Of a stretch of DNA of 64,000 bases, positions 23,401 to 61,773 are shown in pieces. The notes below the pieces were generated by a model. That model was not told the origin of the DNA. It saw nothing but the letters and a program-made list of their open reading frames with translations, and ran no database searches. How positions within the stretch are numbered: position 1 is the stretch's first letter; every line of letters begins with the position of its first letter. The translations under genes were made by a program, and so were the position numbers. Origin of the DNA: Dasypus novemcinctus (lineage: Eukaryota; Chordata; Mammalia; Cingulata; Dasypodidae); the NCBI RefSeq assembly GCF_030445035.2, contig NC_080680.1, forward strand, positions 92,571,157 through 92,635,156, given 5' to 3'.

Positions 23401-26400
23401 CACACTGAAATATTTAGTACCCTAAATACTTTGTTTTGTGCAAACTTCATTTTGTGCAACTTACCCTCAGATGGTTCAGAAAAAAGTATATATATTTCAA
23501 TGTACATAGATAGATGGGAGGGATAGTGATAAAGCAAATGTAACAAAAACTTCTGAAACAGACTGAGATTCATTTATTTCCCAGTCCCCCAGTTATGCAA
23601 TGCTGGTTGGTCTTTCCAAGCATCACCTCTTCTGGTCAGATTAATTGACAATATCCATTAAGTACCTACTAATGTTGGGTACTTTTGCATTTCATCATGT
23701 CTAGGTCCCCAGTGCTCATCACCAGGCCTGACCAGAATAGGTGCTTAAAGCAGGTATTTGTTAAATTGAAAGATCAAAATATCTGTCACCTCCAGGGGAA
23801 TGGCAAGCTTTGAGACTGAGGGGAGGATGGGGAGAATGCCCCCTGGCTCTGGTTGGATCAGGGACAAGCCACTCCTGCCCGCCTGGGCCCTGGGGAAGCA
23901 AGGCTCTGGACACAGCCGCGCCTGGAAGCCTCTGTCCTGTGTCTTGCTGACAGGGGAATTTGTCTTGGATAGGAAATTAGGAGGAACCCAGGGTGAATTC
24001 CCTTCTGTGGGGGCAGCTCAGGTAGAATCCCGCCAGTGTGGTATGGGTAAGCGGGATGAAGGCTTTGCTCAACTGCACTTAAGGGTCCATTGGAAGGTTA
24101 CCAGCTCCCTCTGGTTTGTTAAATTCTCTAGTGGCCAGCGTCGTGAGGTCTCTGGGCTGCCCCTCTGATCTTGAGAGCCCTGGTTTTTCAGTTTGGCTTT
24201 GCCTAGCAGCCTAGCCCTCAGGTTGATGGGGCTTGAGGATGGGATGTTCGGAAGGGAGTGGCCGTGGAGGAGACGGGAAGGGGAGCAGAGGCCAAGGGGG
24301 CCTGCAACGTCGTCCCTGGGAACGTGGGGTTGAGGCTCAGAGCGACGGGAGCCATGGGGCAAGGATAGAGAGTGGAGGGCAGAGGGCGGGTTTTCATTTC
24401 CGAAAATTCACTCTAGCAGCTGAAGGTGAGAATCCGTAGGTGGGAGAGACAGGAAGCAGAACGTTCAGTGTGGAGGCCATCACACAAATCCAAGCGACGC
24501 TAGACGGAGAAGGGTCCTCACGGAGACCTTGTTCTAGTAGAGAAATGGCAGAACGTGGCATGCGTTCTACCCCCAGACCTCTTACTCTCATGCAGGGATT
24601 GCTCATCTCTCAGAGTCCTCCCTCGCCCTGAGCACGGTCAGAGCAGGCACACAGGGTGAAAGAAATGTCGAGGGTCGATGGAGCTTGCTGCTGATTCACT
24701 TTGGAGCTGACTGGCTAGAACCCGAGGCCCGTGGGGACGGTGTGAGGATGATAACCCATGTCACCTCTGAGGTCAGTTTCTGTGCTTTGTGGCTTGTCCT
24801 TCTGGGTGCCCATATCCGTTATTTCATTTCAACCTCGCAACATGCCTGGAAACCCAAGCTTGCCATCCCCGCTCTACAGATGAGGAAACCGAGACCTGGG
24901 ACTTCAAGTAGCATGCCCAAGCCCCACGGGCCGTAGGTGGCACAATCGGGATTCAGGCTGAGGTCCGCCTGGCTCCAAAAATCCCAGTACCTTCCACAGG
25001 AAGCTCGCCCTAGGCTGTGGCAGCTGTTTGCATCTGTCAGGGCTTCACACAGAAAAGCCAGAACAGGCTGGGACAGATACCTCGGTAACCACGTCAAGAA
25101 AATCCCTGGCTTAAAAAGACCTGGGAAATTTGACTTTCAAATCACCCTGTCTAATCCGCTTTGGTGCTGAGCCATTGAGAAAGAAGGTTCCTGGCCCTGG
25201 TGGGAGTGGGGGGGGGGGGCGGGCGCTAGCTGGGAGGAGGAGGGTGCACAGATGGTGAGGGGTGGAGGCCTCTTGATGAGAAAGAGAATGAAGTTTCTGT
25301 CCCTGCGCAGCTGGAATGAGGGCCCTGGAGCCAAGCAGCCAGGGCCAGGGCGGGCCAGCCAACCTTTGGCACGTGAAATGCCACCCTCTGCTCATGGCAG
25401 ATCATTCTTGGTGATAATTCTTCCTGCCGGCAGGCCCGCATTCTGAAAGCCCTGTCTGTTCCTGCTCCACGGGGGCCCTCCTGGAATGTAGGGGGTCAAG
25501 GGACTGGGCCTGAATGTGGGCAGAGTTCAGACTGGGCTGGGAGAGTGGGGCAGCGTCTGGCACTGCCCAGGGGCAGAAGGAGGCTTTGTGCACTGGGCCC
25601 TGGGAAACTCTCCCTCCCCCAGTCACCCCCTTGCAGGGGCATTGCTGACACGCCAGCCTAAAGCCTGCTCTTCTGGGGCAGACGAGGCGGGTCCAGCCTG
25701 GCATCTGACCCACCTCCTCCTTCTCTGACCTCCCCTGGCGTCCTGCACCAGCCCCCAGGCCGCCCCCATCCCATCAGTCCACACCAGCCACAGGGGAGCC
25801 CCTTCAGAGCAGCAGTAGGGTGAGGGCAGGGGGCCTCAACCCCGAATGCAAGGGAAAATCTCCTGGGGAGATTTTAAAACACGACACAGACCGGCCTCAC
25901 CCCCACGGGCTTGGGTCTATTGGTCTGGGTGGGGTCTAGGTGCTGGTGTCCTTTGAAATTCCCCGGTGATGCCGACAGGAGCCGGGGATAAGGAGCTGCA
26001 GCCTTCCCACCACCTGCTGTGTGACCTTGAACACGAGATGCCTGCGTTTCCTCACCCAGTGGGGAGGATGAGTACCCATTTCTTGGGGTTACTGGGAGAA
26101 TTCAAGGAGATAATGCCGTGAAGTCGCAGTGCGGCCTGACACCCAGCAGCACTTGGGGCTGTGGTTCCTATGGATAGCTGTTCTTTCTTCCTCTCCCACC
26201 CCAGCCAAGGGAAGGTTTTAGGACTTTGAGGTTACAGGAAGAAAGTCTAAAGGGCTGCGGAGCAAGCGCCCCAAACCCCTTCGAGGACCGCATGGTGAGA
26301 GGGCACGCGGAGGAGGCTGGTGGGGAGGTGACCTCTCCGTGGCTCCAGGAGAAACCCATGATCCTCAGGGTAGGGTGGAAGCCGGCCACGCTCGGCGCTC

Positions 26401-28023
26401 CGAACCCAGACAGTGATGTGCGCAGCTGACCACACAGGACACGAAGACCTGCCAGGACTGCCTGCCGAGCCTCTGCGCCTGGAATTAACTGGTCACAGCA
26501 GTAACAGCGGCCACTGTTCCCTGACTGCCTGCTGTGTGCTGGGCTTTGTGCTCAGAGCTCCAGATCACACGTGCCCCAACTGCTCTATGTTGTCAGCCCA
26601 GCTGGTGAGGGCCCAAGATCAGTCTGTCTGGCCCCTAAGACCACTGAACTCTAAGGCCTCTGGCCTCCGTTGGCCCCTTAGCAGCCTCAAACAGCGCCGG
26701 GGCCCAGAGCCGCTGTCTCTCACAGCCAGCGCTGCGCGAGTGTTATTTCATACACGACAGCAATGCCACACCTTTCTTTGCTGTGCAAGCCCCTGGTTGC
26801 AGACCAAGGTGGGTTTTAGGCAGGCATTCTTCCCTGAAGACGGGTTTTCTCTGCAGGATGGAGAGAGGCATTGGAAATATCCCCTCTGCTCTCTAGCCAC
26901 AGAGACCTGAAATTGCACTCCAGAGCTTTCTGTGTGGAACCTGACAACAAATATTGCTGCGCAAATAAATGAAAGAAGTGCTCTTTCTCCAGTGGCCACG
27001 ACCTCAGAGCCAAGGGCAGTTTGCTCAGGGGACTGTGTCTGAACCTGCCCAAGGTTCTGACACAGATTGCTGTTAGGCGTCAGACCCCTGTTGAGCGTCG
27101 CCTTGTGTTAGCAACTGGGGGAAACACAATGGGAAACAAGCGTCACTCTCATGAGGCTCAGATTCCAGAGAAGGGAGACAGACCTTGAGCAAGAAAAGGA
27201 CTAAATACCCGTTAGTGAAGCGAGATGGGATTGCACGGGACTGGGGGCCCACTTGAGATGGAACCTTAAGGGATGCCTCCCTGGGGAGGTGACATTTCAG
27301 CTGAGACCTGAATGCCAAGAGGGAAGCCATCGCAGGCCTGGGTGTGTGCCAGGCGGAGGGGCTAGCCCTGCAAAGACCCCGCTGTCGGCGTCGGGGGCGG
27401 GGGAGGATGGGCAGTGGGAGCAGAAGGGATTGGGGCTGGGGGGAGGGCCCGGGGAGAGGCCACCGTCCAGGTTACCCGAGGCCTGGCCACGTGTGGCTTG
27501 CCTGCACCAGGGTCAGCCCATGGGGTTGGGCCCCAGCTGCTGGCGGTGGGAGCGGCGCCGAGCTCTGGCTGGGCAGTCCTGCGGGGAGCAGGGCCTTGCC
27601 ATTCCCGGGGGTCACGTGGACGGTGCCCAGCTCCCGGGCAAGGCGGGGCTCTGTCGAGCTCTGCAGAGGCTGCCTGCAGCTGGGAGAGGCCCGGGAGGAA
27701 AGGCCCGAGCCCCAGAATGCATCTGTGTGTGTGTGTGTGTGTTGGGGATGAGGGGTTGGGTCCAAATCCACAGCAACCATCAGTGGTTTCAGAGAGCTCC
27801 TTGGGGTCCCCAAACCAGGGAGGGGCATTGAGTCCCATGGGGAGAGCCATTCTTTTCTAATTCGGTCCCTCTGGTTCTGTCAAGGACAAAGTCCACTTCT
27901 CACTGGTTTACTCCTAATGTCTCTTGAACACTTGCTAATCGACCTTTTTAACAAAGCTTGTTGCACCTGAGGCTTGCCTTGGGCAGACACAGTATCTACA
28001 GGAATGTAATAGAACTAGGTTCT
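23401..28023. other. Gene-free interval, increasingly GC-rich
   Basis: It holds an antisense MIR at ~24,790-24,995, a MER5-like piece at ~25,835-25,980, a sense MIR at ~26,005-26,160 and a (TG)n run at ~27,724-27,743. The 27.2-27.9 kb part has long overlapping open frames in several frames, which is expected of GC-rich DNA. No splice-framed exon was recognised. Confidence 0.5.
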
Positions 28024-28106
28024 TGTTTTTTAGGAGGTACTGAGGATTGAACCTGGGACCTCGTACGTGTGAAGCAGGCGCTCAACCACCGAGCTCCACC
28101 TGCTCT
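28024..28106 (-). mobile_element. Single short tRNA-like SINE unit
   Basis: One antisense unit (GATTGAACCTGGGACCTCG ... CACCGAGCTCCACC), the monomer of the dimers elsewhere. Confidence 0.7.
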
Positions 28107-30669
28107 GTTTTCAATGGGGCATCCCTGTAACCTTTTATTTGTGGTCATTGATACTGCTCTTCTTTTACTGTTGCAACATAAAGCTTCCTTTGTAAAAAAA
28201 ATTTGGGGGGGGGGGTAATAGCTTATAAAGCTAGCATTTAAACTAAAATTATTTTTGTGAAAAGAATTGAATAATCAAAAAGAGAAATAGTAAATCACAC
28301 TGAAGATGGTAAAGGGAATTGACAAAAATCATGAAGAGGGTTCATGAATCAACGGTTTGTGAACCACTGGACTAAATATCTTCAAGATCCCCCTCCCCAA
28401 TTCCATGATACTGTTTTTCCCAAAAACTCATTTTTGTTGTTTCTTCTCCCTCAGCCCCACATTCTCTGAACCAGGAGTGGGTCCACACTGTGGTTCTCTG
28501 TGGTGGGTGTGAGAAGACGGTGAGAGCGCCCGACTGGCTTGCTGCTTTTCTCCGCCCAGAGAGGTCTGGTTTTCCGCCTGGGTTGGATCCTTCCACATTG
28601 GCTCATCATTCAGATTAGCTTCCAGCAATGGTTCAGAGGCAAAGCCAATTCCTAACTCAAAACCAAGTAAATAACATTTCTTTAAACTTACTACATGCAT
28701 GTGCTATGACAAGGATGCAGCCACGGCATTTAATAAACACACTTAAATCATTTTTGATTATTTATTTAGGTGTGTGCCACCTTGTTACAAAAAGATATTG
28801 TGGCAACTTACAAAAATACATAAAATTCAAGAGAATGAAAATAAAGAGACCAGAGTAAAGGTAAAAGCAGAGTTCTAAAATAAAGCCAGAGCCCAGGAGG
28901 AGACTCTGTACAATTGTTAAAAACAATCTCAAATTTAAGCTTCCCAGAGGCCAAAGCAAAGAAGAAAACATGACTGCTTACAAGATTCCTAACAAAGTTA
29001 GTTTGGGCCTTTGGTGTGAAAACAGATTTGGTTCAAATCTTGACTCTACTACTTGTTAGATATGTGACCCTGAGCAGGTTGCTTAACCTTTCTGAACTTG
29101 AGGTTCATGACCTGTAATGGGGAAAAACAATGCCGACCTCGGGGATTCCTGTGTAGACTAGTGACAGTGGTATATAGAGGTACAGGAAGGTGCTGCTTGG
29201 CCCTCTGTGCCCTGTGGACTCACTAAGCTGCATGCCCTTGGCTCGAAAAGGGAGTTAACATCCCTACTCCAAGAACTTGTTCTAGGGTGCAGCATGTAAG
29301 AGGCGGAGCAGATTCAAATCCAAGGCTCCCTGACTCCTGTCCAGTGATGTGTCCTTCTGTCCCCAAAGTGGTTTCCAATGCTAGCAGCAGTCATGGAGGA
29401 AGGGACGATTTGGAACACGTAGGCCTTCAGGAATCTCCAGATCACTCCCAGGAATTATCCAAACTGGCTTCACCTGTAGTGCCGTCCCCTTCCTCCCCCA
29501 CACAGAGCAGATTAAATTTAGGGCCTAGAAATCTCCAGGGAGGCATCAAAGGTGACCCCTTCATGTATCACGTTGTTCAAAAATACCAAAGACAGCAAGT
29601 TTCCTTTGCCTTGACAACGGAGGCCCTTCCCAGGCCAGGCCCTTTCTAGTTTGAAGTACCTATTGCCAAATTAGGTGGGTTAAAAAAAAAACAACAATGG
29701 GATAAGGTTTCCTCTAGAGCTCACAAGTTTGCAGTTGTGGACTGGCTCCAGTCCCACCCCTGCAACAAAATCCCTCCCCTTCCTCCCATCACCGCCAGGA
29801 CAAAATCCAATTGTCTTAGAATTTTCTTTTCTCTGCTAAGCTATAGTCGATTTTGTTCCAAACATGGTTGGAGGCAGCCACTCCTTGCTTGACATTCAAG
29901 GCTCTCTAAAGGCTGGCGCCACCTCCTTTGTGGATATGGTTCATGGACTGGGCATGCTGGGTAAAAGCAGTGGCCTCCCCTTCCGGAGCTGCCACTAGAG
30001 GTGTGCCAGGCAGTGGCGGAGAACATGCACCGACCCGCCCTGAACGCGGAGCCTGCCACAGTCTGAGCTGTTGCGTGACCCTGGGCAAGTCCCTGCACCT
30101 CCGTTCCCTCAACTGTAAAATGGGCCCTTTCAGAGCATAGACCTTCCACCACGGTTGTGAAAATGTGAGGCCATGCCAAGCACCCTGCTGGAGCTCAATC
30201 GACAGAGGCAGTCACTTTACCTGGTTTTGAACCCCAGCTCTGTGCTTCTTGTCTGCGTGACAAGTGACTCAGCTTCTCCGGGCTCTCGTTTGGCTATCTG
30301 CAAAATGAGGACAATAACTCTGCTTTCTGTATACCCTACCCACCAGGGCCTGAAAACAGAAGGGGCCTCAGTGAAACGTTTGCAGCTGCAGCCATCACTT
30401 CTGACTGGGCACCTCTTCCCTGGAAAACAACTCGGCTTTTCTTTCTATTGTTCAGACTCTGCCGGTTCTAATGGTCCCTGTTTTCAGACTAACAAGGAAA
30501 GAGGGACCTGAACCCTTCTCACATGGTTAGGCTATGATATCACGGGAGACACGGGCTCATAAAACCCACACCCAGGGCCCAGGGAAAGGCCGAAGCCTCA
30601 CAGTCCCCCGAAGGGCCTCCTTGGGAGAGGCTGGATGTGTCCACCACTGTGAGTCAGGCCTTGCTTGGC
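28107..30669. other. Gene-free interval 3' of OLFML2A
   Basis: It contains sense MIRs at ~28,990-29,190, 30,020-30,175 and 30,205-30,350. No exon seen. Confidence 0.5.
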
Positions 30670-30687
30670 TGGGCCGTGTCATTCCCC

Positions 30688-30693
30688 TTTATT
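30688..30693 (-). terminator. Candidate OLFML2A polyadenylation signal (AATAAA)
   Basis: The plus strand reads TTTATT, giving AATAAA on the gene strand. A CA dinucleotide lies ~10-15 bases downstream and a GTGGTGG run follows further on, the usual layout of a mammalian poly(A) site. No competing AATAAA was seen between the stop codon and this point. Confidence 0.4.
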
Positions 30694-32264
30694 TCAGGGG
30701 CGAGTTACAGCTTAAACCAACATCACCACCCTGCAAGGCCTAAAGAAATGGTGTCTGCACAGAATGCGGTTCCTTATGCTCTGAGGGCCTTCTTCCCACA
30801 AAGCCTGTCATTTCTGCAGCCCAGAGGGTGGGGTGGCTGAGTTTCCTAATGAGGCGACTGCGTGTTCAAATGTACATAGGTCCCGGGAGCCAGCCTGGTG
30901 GAGGACTGAGGAGAGCAGAGTCCTGGGAACTTGTAAGGGTCAGTAGTAAATACCATTCCAAGGTGCTGGGCTGGCTTCAGGTGCCGGGAAGTCTATTGCC
31001 TTCCCAGGCAGAGCTGCCTCGGAGGGGAGAGAACAGGCTCTAAACAAAGCCCTCCTGGAGCAGAGTGGTTGTGTCTTGCCCCAGGTGTGCTGGTAAGCCA
31101 CCCTCTAAGCCTTTCTGGACCTACTTCCTCCTTGGTGAAGCAGGGACTTGGACTACAGAAATTTCCGGCTCTAAAAATGTTGTCCAAAGTGGATGAGGGG
31201 TAGGCTTGAAGGTCATGTCCCCGTGGGCCGCCTGGGTCTGAGGCTTGGGGGCCATCAGCAGCACCTGGTGAGGTGGCCCCTTATGTATCCTCAGCCCCAA
31301 GTCCTGGGCTCGAGGCAGCCCTGACTGGGGCTCTCCACCCCAAAATCTCTGAAGCTGGGAAAAGCCAGGCCCGTAGATCCCCACGGCTTCCCTCCCTGTT
31401 CCTGCCCTCTGGCCCTTCCCTGGAACCCGGTCGGATGTGCCCCCCAGACCTGACTGTTCAGACCCTCTGCCTTCCCTAGCCTCCCTGGTTGCTGAGTCAC
31501 CCCCTTTTCCCCCAAATGCCCAGGACTGAGAAGTCAGGACTCGCAAGGAGGAGGAACCTGTTCCATCCTGGCACCACCCCAGCCTCGGGCCTCGAGTCTA
31601 CTTAGAGCAGACTTGGAGGTATCCCTGAGTATATACAGATTGTGGGTTCAAAGATCCAGAGAGAAAGACAAGGTGGAGCCCAGGCCCACAGGCTCTGGGA
31701 GGGACAGGAGAGAAGACCCAAGCTCTGGGTATGTGGACAAAGCCAGCACTTCTGGGGTGGAGAGGGCGCGCCAGGGCCCAGCCCAGCTCCCCGCCCTGGT
31801 GGAGTCGCTGCTGGCACGCAGATGCCTGCAGCCTCCTCAGCTGCTGCTGCAGAAACAAATGACGGCACTGATGAAGAATAAGAGAAAATAAAAATGAGGA
31901 CAGAAGGGAGGGAGCCTTGGAACGAGGACTAGTATTTTCTCTTGGGGTGTGGTCTCTGTTCAGTGGCTGGGTGACAGTGGAAGTTTGGAATGCGACTGGA
32001 CAGGGGGTACCGGCCAAAGGCAAGGAGCAGGGACATTGGCCCAGCAGAGGGAGCCCAGGGCCACCGATAGCTCAAGCCAGATCGGGGCCCCGGGGTGGTG
32101 GGTGGAGCTAGGGCCTCTCTCTCCCCCCCACCCCCCCGCCAGTGCAGTGGCCCCAAAGGCCTCTGGCTTTGAGTGGCCCTGGGAGAGGAGACAGAATTAT
32201 GAGATCAAGGAAGACTGAAGGAAGAGTGGGAAAGAGCTGGAAATGGGAAGGAAGTATGTCCTCA

Positions 32265-32480
32265 TCTGTACAACGGGGCTGTTGCAGGAGCACAGATTCA
32301 CCCTGCCCGGTGCCAACTGCGTCGTGATGCAAGAGGCACGATCTCTGAGCCTTGGTCTCCTCGTCCCTTAGAAGGGGCTGATGATCTTTACCTCCCAGGG
32401 CGGTGCGGGGAGGACTAAGTGGGTGACGGCACGTAAAGCGCTGGCACAGCGCCCTGCGAGTGGAAGGGATTACTACTCCA
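32265..32480 (+). repeat. MIR-like remnant in the OLFML2A 3' UTR
   Basis: GAGCCTTGGTCTCCTCGTCC and GTAAAGCGCTGGCACAGCGC fit the MIR core and tail order, heavily diverged. Confidence 0.45.
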
Positions 32481-32639
32481 CTGGGTGCTCAGGGTGCCCC
32501 ACCTCGGCTACCAGCACACGCCTGGCCCCCAGCCCCGGGCCCCCAATAAATATGTGCTGACTGGGTCTTCTGCAGGAGATGCTGTGGGAGCCTGCCTCTC
32601 CTGTTGCCATCCCTCTCCTGGGAGGGCGGGGGTCCTCAC

Positions 32640-57376
<24,737 letters not shown>

Positions 57377-58671
57377 GTCGGAACCGGCACGGCGGGCACA
57401 GACGACCCGGCGCGGACGCTGGGGAGCGCGGGCCGCACACCAAACTCAGCGCCGCCGCTGCCTCTGCCAGTCCCGCGCGACCCCCGCCTACACCGGGCTC
57501 TCCACCCGGTCCCCCCACCCCACCCCCGCCGCGCCACCGGGGGCGGAGCTAGGGCCCGGCTGGGGGGAGTGGGGGGGGCACCCCGCCCCGCTCGCTTTCT
57601 GTGGGGCCTCCCCACCACCCCGCGGCTCTCCAAAGGGCATCCGGCAAGGGTTCAAAAAAAAAAACGGGTCTTGTTCGGAAGCCCCTGGAGCCCGGGAGAG
57701 GGTAAGAGGACCGTGGGTTCCCCACAAGGATCGAAGTCCTATTCTGGCAGATGGGTTACCTTGGCGTGTTCCTTCACCTCTCTGAGCCTCAGTTTCCTCT
57801 TCTATAAAATGGGAGGAGGAGGGGGGGATAGTGCTTTCTTTTTGGAGTGGTTGTAAAGTTCAAATAAGCATTCTTTCCAGAGCAGGCAAGCCCTTGTGCT
57901 CTCCAAGACCATCCCCTCCTCTTGACCCCACCTTTTCTGGCTTCCCACTGCTCAGACGCACCCTCCCTTTTGCACACCCTCCATTTCTCCTTCTTTTCCT
58001 CCAGGATTACTTCCATCAGCCCCCAACCATACTGCAATAGTCCCTCTCTCCTCATCGTCCTCCCTCCCCATCTGCCTCCACATAGCATCTCATTTCTCTG
58101 CTCCTTATGCTCATTCTCTCCCTCAGGGGGCTTCTTGGCTTCACAACTTGACCCAGATGCCTTGTTGGCGCCCTGAGACCCCTTGTTCCCATATCCAGTC
58201 TACCCTGTCTGAACTGATAGCTCTTGATAATGCCATCTTCCCAAACCCTCTTCTCTTTCTCTGGCTTCCTCCCTAATGTTCTCTCCTAAAACCAGGCTTA
58301 CTCCCAGTCTCCCTTGCAGGCCCTTCTGCCTCTGCACACCTCTGGGGCCACACCCTTTTGTGTTCCCTCTCCACTGTCAAATAGGGGACCCCACCCCTGA
58401 GCCCAAGACATCTCCACTTCTGTGTCTGTTTACCTGGCCTTGTAAACTTCAGCTGCTCAAAAATGAACTCTCATTTGTGCTCCCGGATGTTGCCATCCCC
58501 ATGCCTACCAGCCCATTCCTCTCAGTCGCTTTCCTTGGTTCATTTTCTTCACAGAATCACTCTGAAACTATCTTGCTTGTAGGTATATGCATTTTCTTGG
58601 GTTGTGCATGCCTTCCCTTGTGGAGAGAAAAAAGGCCACTAGTGCATCTAATTTGTCTCTCCCCAACATCC

Positions 58672-58848
58672 AGCTCAGTGATTCTCAGCATGGTCCCTGG
58701 TCCAGTAGCCTTAGCATCACCTGGGAAAATGTTCAAAAAGCAAATTCTAGGGCCCTATTACAAATCTACCGAGTCAGAGACACTGGGGGGTGGGGCTCAG
58801 CAACCTGTGATTTAACAAGCCCTCCAGGTGATTCTGAGGCCTGTTAGG
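58672..58848 (+). repeat. MER5A-like hAT element
   Basis: GTGATTCTCAGCATGGTCC, GCATCACCTGGGAAAAT, GGGGTGGGGCTCAGCAA and CCCTCCAGGTGATTCTGA are in MER5A order. Confidence 0.85.
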
Positions 58849-59080
58849 GTTATTTTGTTTTGTTTTGAGGTACCAGGGCCAGGACTTGAACTTGGGACCT
58901 TGTATGTGGGAAGCTAGTGCTCAACCACTGAGCCACATTGGCTCTCCTGAATTGTTGGTTTTTTTTGTTTGCTTGTGTTTTTTTGTGTGTTGTTGTTATT
59001 AAAATTTTAAGAGGCACCAGGGACTGAACCCAGAACCTCCCATGTGGGAAACAGGCCCTCAGCTGCATGAGCTACATCTG
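58849..59080 (-). mobile_element. Dimeric short SINE at the end of MER5A
   Basis: Two antisense tRNA-like units with a TTGTTTG-rich spacer. Confidence 0.8.
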
Positions 59081-59609
59081 AAATACTGACCTAGCACAAG
59101 GTCTGGTGAATTAAAGAATAATGTTCAGTACAAATTAACTTCTTACATAAATAGAGATCGCCCAGGGAGGTGTCAAAATCAGGGCTAGATTAGTATAAAA
59201 AATCAATATTGCAGGTGTTCATTGTGCATAGATCATCTCTGGAAGGGCACATAGTAAACCAGTATAGTGGTTCTCTCTAAAGCTTGGACTCTGCTGGCAG
59301 GAGAAAGGCTTACTTATCATTGAATACCATGTTGCATCTAGTGTGTCCAACCTATTTAAAAAATGGACAGATCTAGTTAACACAAACTGACAGGGGGTTC
59401 CCAGCCCTTTCTCCCTGCTACAGTTTGCTGTCTTGCTAAGCAAAGAGCAAGGCTGCTGTGTCACCAGAGGAATTCTGTCCCCTGCTGGCCATTTCTCCAC
59501 ATGACCCGATGATCTCTCCTGGCTTCTTCCATTTCACCCTTTTGTACTGCCCCTCACCCCCTCTCGGTCATCTCTGATTACAATGGCTTCTCTCAGCTCC
59601 TCAAAAGTG

Positions 59610-59900
59610 CCAACCTCTAAATTGGCCTGAGGACCTTTACACACGCTGTTCCTTCTGCTTGAAACCCTTCATAATCCCTTGCAAACCTAGTCTGACTCAT
59701 TCCTGAACTCATCCTTCCCATCTTATTTGAGCACTCCTTATCCCAGTAAGCCTCACCTGACTACCACTATCCGTTAGCCTGAGTCCTGTCACACACTCCC
59801 ATAACGACTGTAACTCTCAGGGTGTTCTCAGTTGTAACACTTACGAGCTATTGTGGGGGTTTGTGTGATTATTTGATTAGTGTCTACCTCCTCCAACAAA
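59610..59900 (+). repeat. L2 3' end
   Basis: GCCTGAGGACCTTTACACAC, CTGTTCCTTCTGCTTGAAAC and the later ...GTGTCTACCTCC run fit L2. Confidence 0.65.
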
Positions 59901-60333
59901 AGAAAAGGTCACCATGATGGAGCTCGTAACTGACTTTTTCTTAATTGTATACCAGTCTGGAAATGCTTGTCTGTCTGCCTCTGACCTCAGGACTACCCCT
60001 GCCCCCCTATCATTCCTCCTCATCTTTAGATACTTTCTTTTCCAGCCCTTCTGTCCTAAGTCCTGCAGGCAGTGGGAGAGTCTTTTACATCTCTCTCTGA
60101 GCCTGTTTCCTCATTTATAAATTGGGAGGATTTGACTTCTTAGGATTGGTGGGGGGCAATGTAGAGAAAAGGCCCCGTAGTGGGCTCCATTTTCCTACCT
60201 CACAGGGTATATTGGGACAATGACTGGAGTATCAGTACGTAGTCATTCCCCTTGCCTTTCTCAGCTTTGTGGTAGCTGACTCCTCCCAGAAGCATTTTTC
60301 AGAAGAGAAGTGACTGGGAATTAGGAACTACCC

Positions 60334-60530
60334 TTTTTTTTTTTTTTAAGACTTATTTATTTCTCTCCCCATCTCCCCCCATTGTCTGCTGTGTCCATTC
60401 ACTGTGTGTTCTTCTGTGTTCTCTTGTATTCTTGTCAGTGACAACAGGAATCTGTGTCTCTTTTGGTTGCATCATCTTGCTGCATCAGCTCTCCATGTGT
60501 GCAGCACCACTCCTGGGCAGGCTGCACTTT
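60334..60530 (-). mobile_element. DAS-type SINE lacking its tRNA head
   Basis: The tail and ~150 bp of body are present, stopping at GGGCAGGCTGCACTTT. The GC-rich body and head are missing, as expected of incomplete reverse transcription. Confidence 0.88.
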
Positions 60531-61773
60531 TAAAAATATTATTTTGCATGCATTATCTCATTTAAATCTCATTACAATCCTGAGATAGTAACTATTATTA
60601 CCTCTCTCCCATTACAAACCAGGACACTGAGGCTCAGAAGTAGCATGCCTGAAGTCATACCGTTATTAAGTAGAAAAATCTGATCTATTGTTTATTCATT
60701 CTTTCACCTATTTGGTAATTATTCATTGAGTGTCTACTATATGCAGGCCCTGTGCTCAACAGTTGGGATTATAATGATGAGAGTGAGAATTAAGGGATGT
60801 AACTCATCAGGAGATCAGGGAAGGCTTTGGAAGATGGGACAACAGAGCCGGTGTCTGAAGGATGAGCAGGAGTTACTTTGGGGGCCTGACCTTTTAGCTG
60901 AACCCTTCTGCCCATCTGCCTTAGAATTCTCATCTGCCTCTGAAACCCCAGGGCTGCAGGAGATTTCTGCAGTGCCATTTAGCCCTTAATTGGATCTCCA
61001 GGGATGGGAAACTCACCACCTCCAGAGGCCTATGATAGAAAGGGAAGTTCTGGCCCAAGGAAGGCCACGTGGTCCTTACACATCTTAGTACGCAGAGCTG
61101 AGGAATGGCCCTAGAGGACCCTTCTTTTCATCCCTCCTCCCCTCAGGTTCTTTGGAGGCTGAAGGGACCCTTTTTTAAAAGGGCCATCTCCATTATCATT
61201 TTTCCCTGCCCTTGGGAGGTGTCAGGCCTCTAGGGCTGGAGAATGGTATTAGAGAAGCAATCACCAAGAGATCAGTGGGCACAGATCTCAACAGAGCCAT
61301 GTGGGAACACAGAGGGTATCTAGTTATCCCTTGGTGGATGATATTAAGGAAAGCACTCTGAGTAGATGATACTTGAACAGGATCTTGAAAGATGAATAGG
61401 AGTTTGGGAGTGAGATAAGCAGGCAGCATTCCAACAAGAAGGAGGCAAGTTCAGGCTGTGGTGTCTGACCCACTGGGGACTGGAATCCTCCTCACTTCTG
61501 GAATACTTCATCAGTGTATGATAAAGACGATACTGGAGCTACCTCATAAAGTAGGTGTGAAGCTTAGATGACATGACGTTAATGTAACTCTCTTAGAACA
61601 ACGGCTAGCACAGATTTAGGAAGCAACATTGGTTAACCAATGTTGGTAAGGAATAGCCAGCGACAAGTGCAGGGAAGTGGTGTAAAACATTCAGCCTAAC
61701 AAGTGAGGAAAGATGTATGGTGAAAAATGTTGACAGGGGTTGGGGAAATACATGTCAGGATGAGGATTTAAGC

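Larger units (their letters stand above)
30670..32639 (-). other. OLFML2A: Probable OLFML2A 3' UTR
   Basis: From the stop codon toward lower coordinates, the first AATAAA I find on the minus strand is at 30,688-30,693. This would give a ~1.95-kb 3' UTR. The tract holds a MIR-like remnant just past the stop and no other gene. Extent is inferred from the signal alone; an earlier non-canonical site is possible. Confidence 0.45.
57641..61773. other. OLFML2A-NR6A1 intergenic interval, left part
   Basis: It contains a MIR (~57,750-57,870), MER5A-like (58,672-58,848), a DAS dimer (58,849-59,080), L2 (~59,610-59,900), a MIR (~60,090-60,150), a truncated DAS SINE (60,334-60,530) and an antisense MIR (~60,535-60,760). 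No exon seen. Confidence 0.6.

Noticed and set aside
27253..27860. Several overlapping 120-190-codon frames on both strands
   Set aside because: A GC-rich stretch with few stops in any frame; includes a (TG)n run translated as Cys-Val repeats. Not coding.
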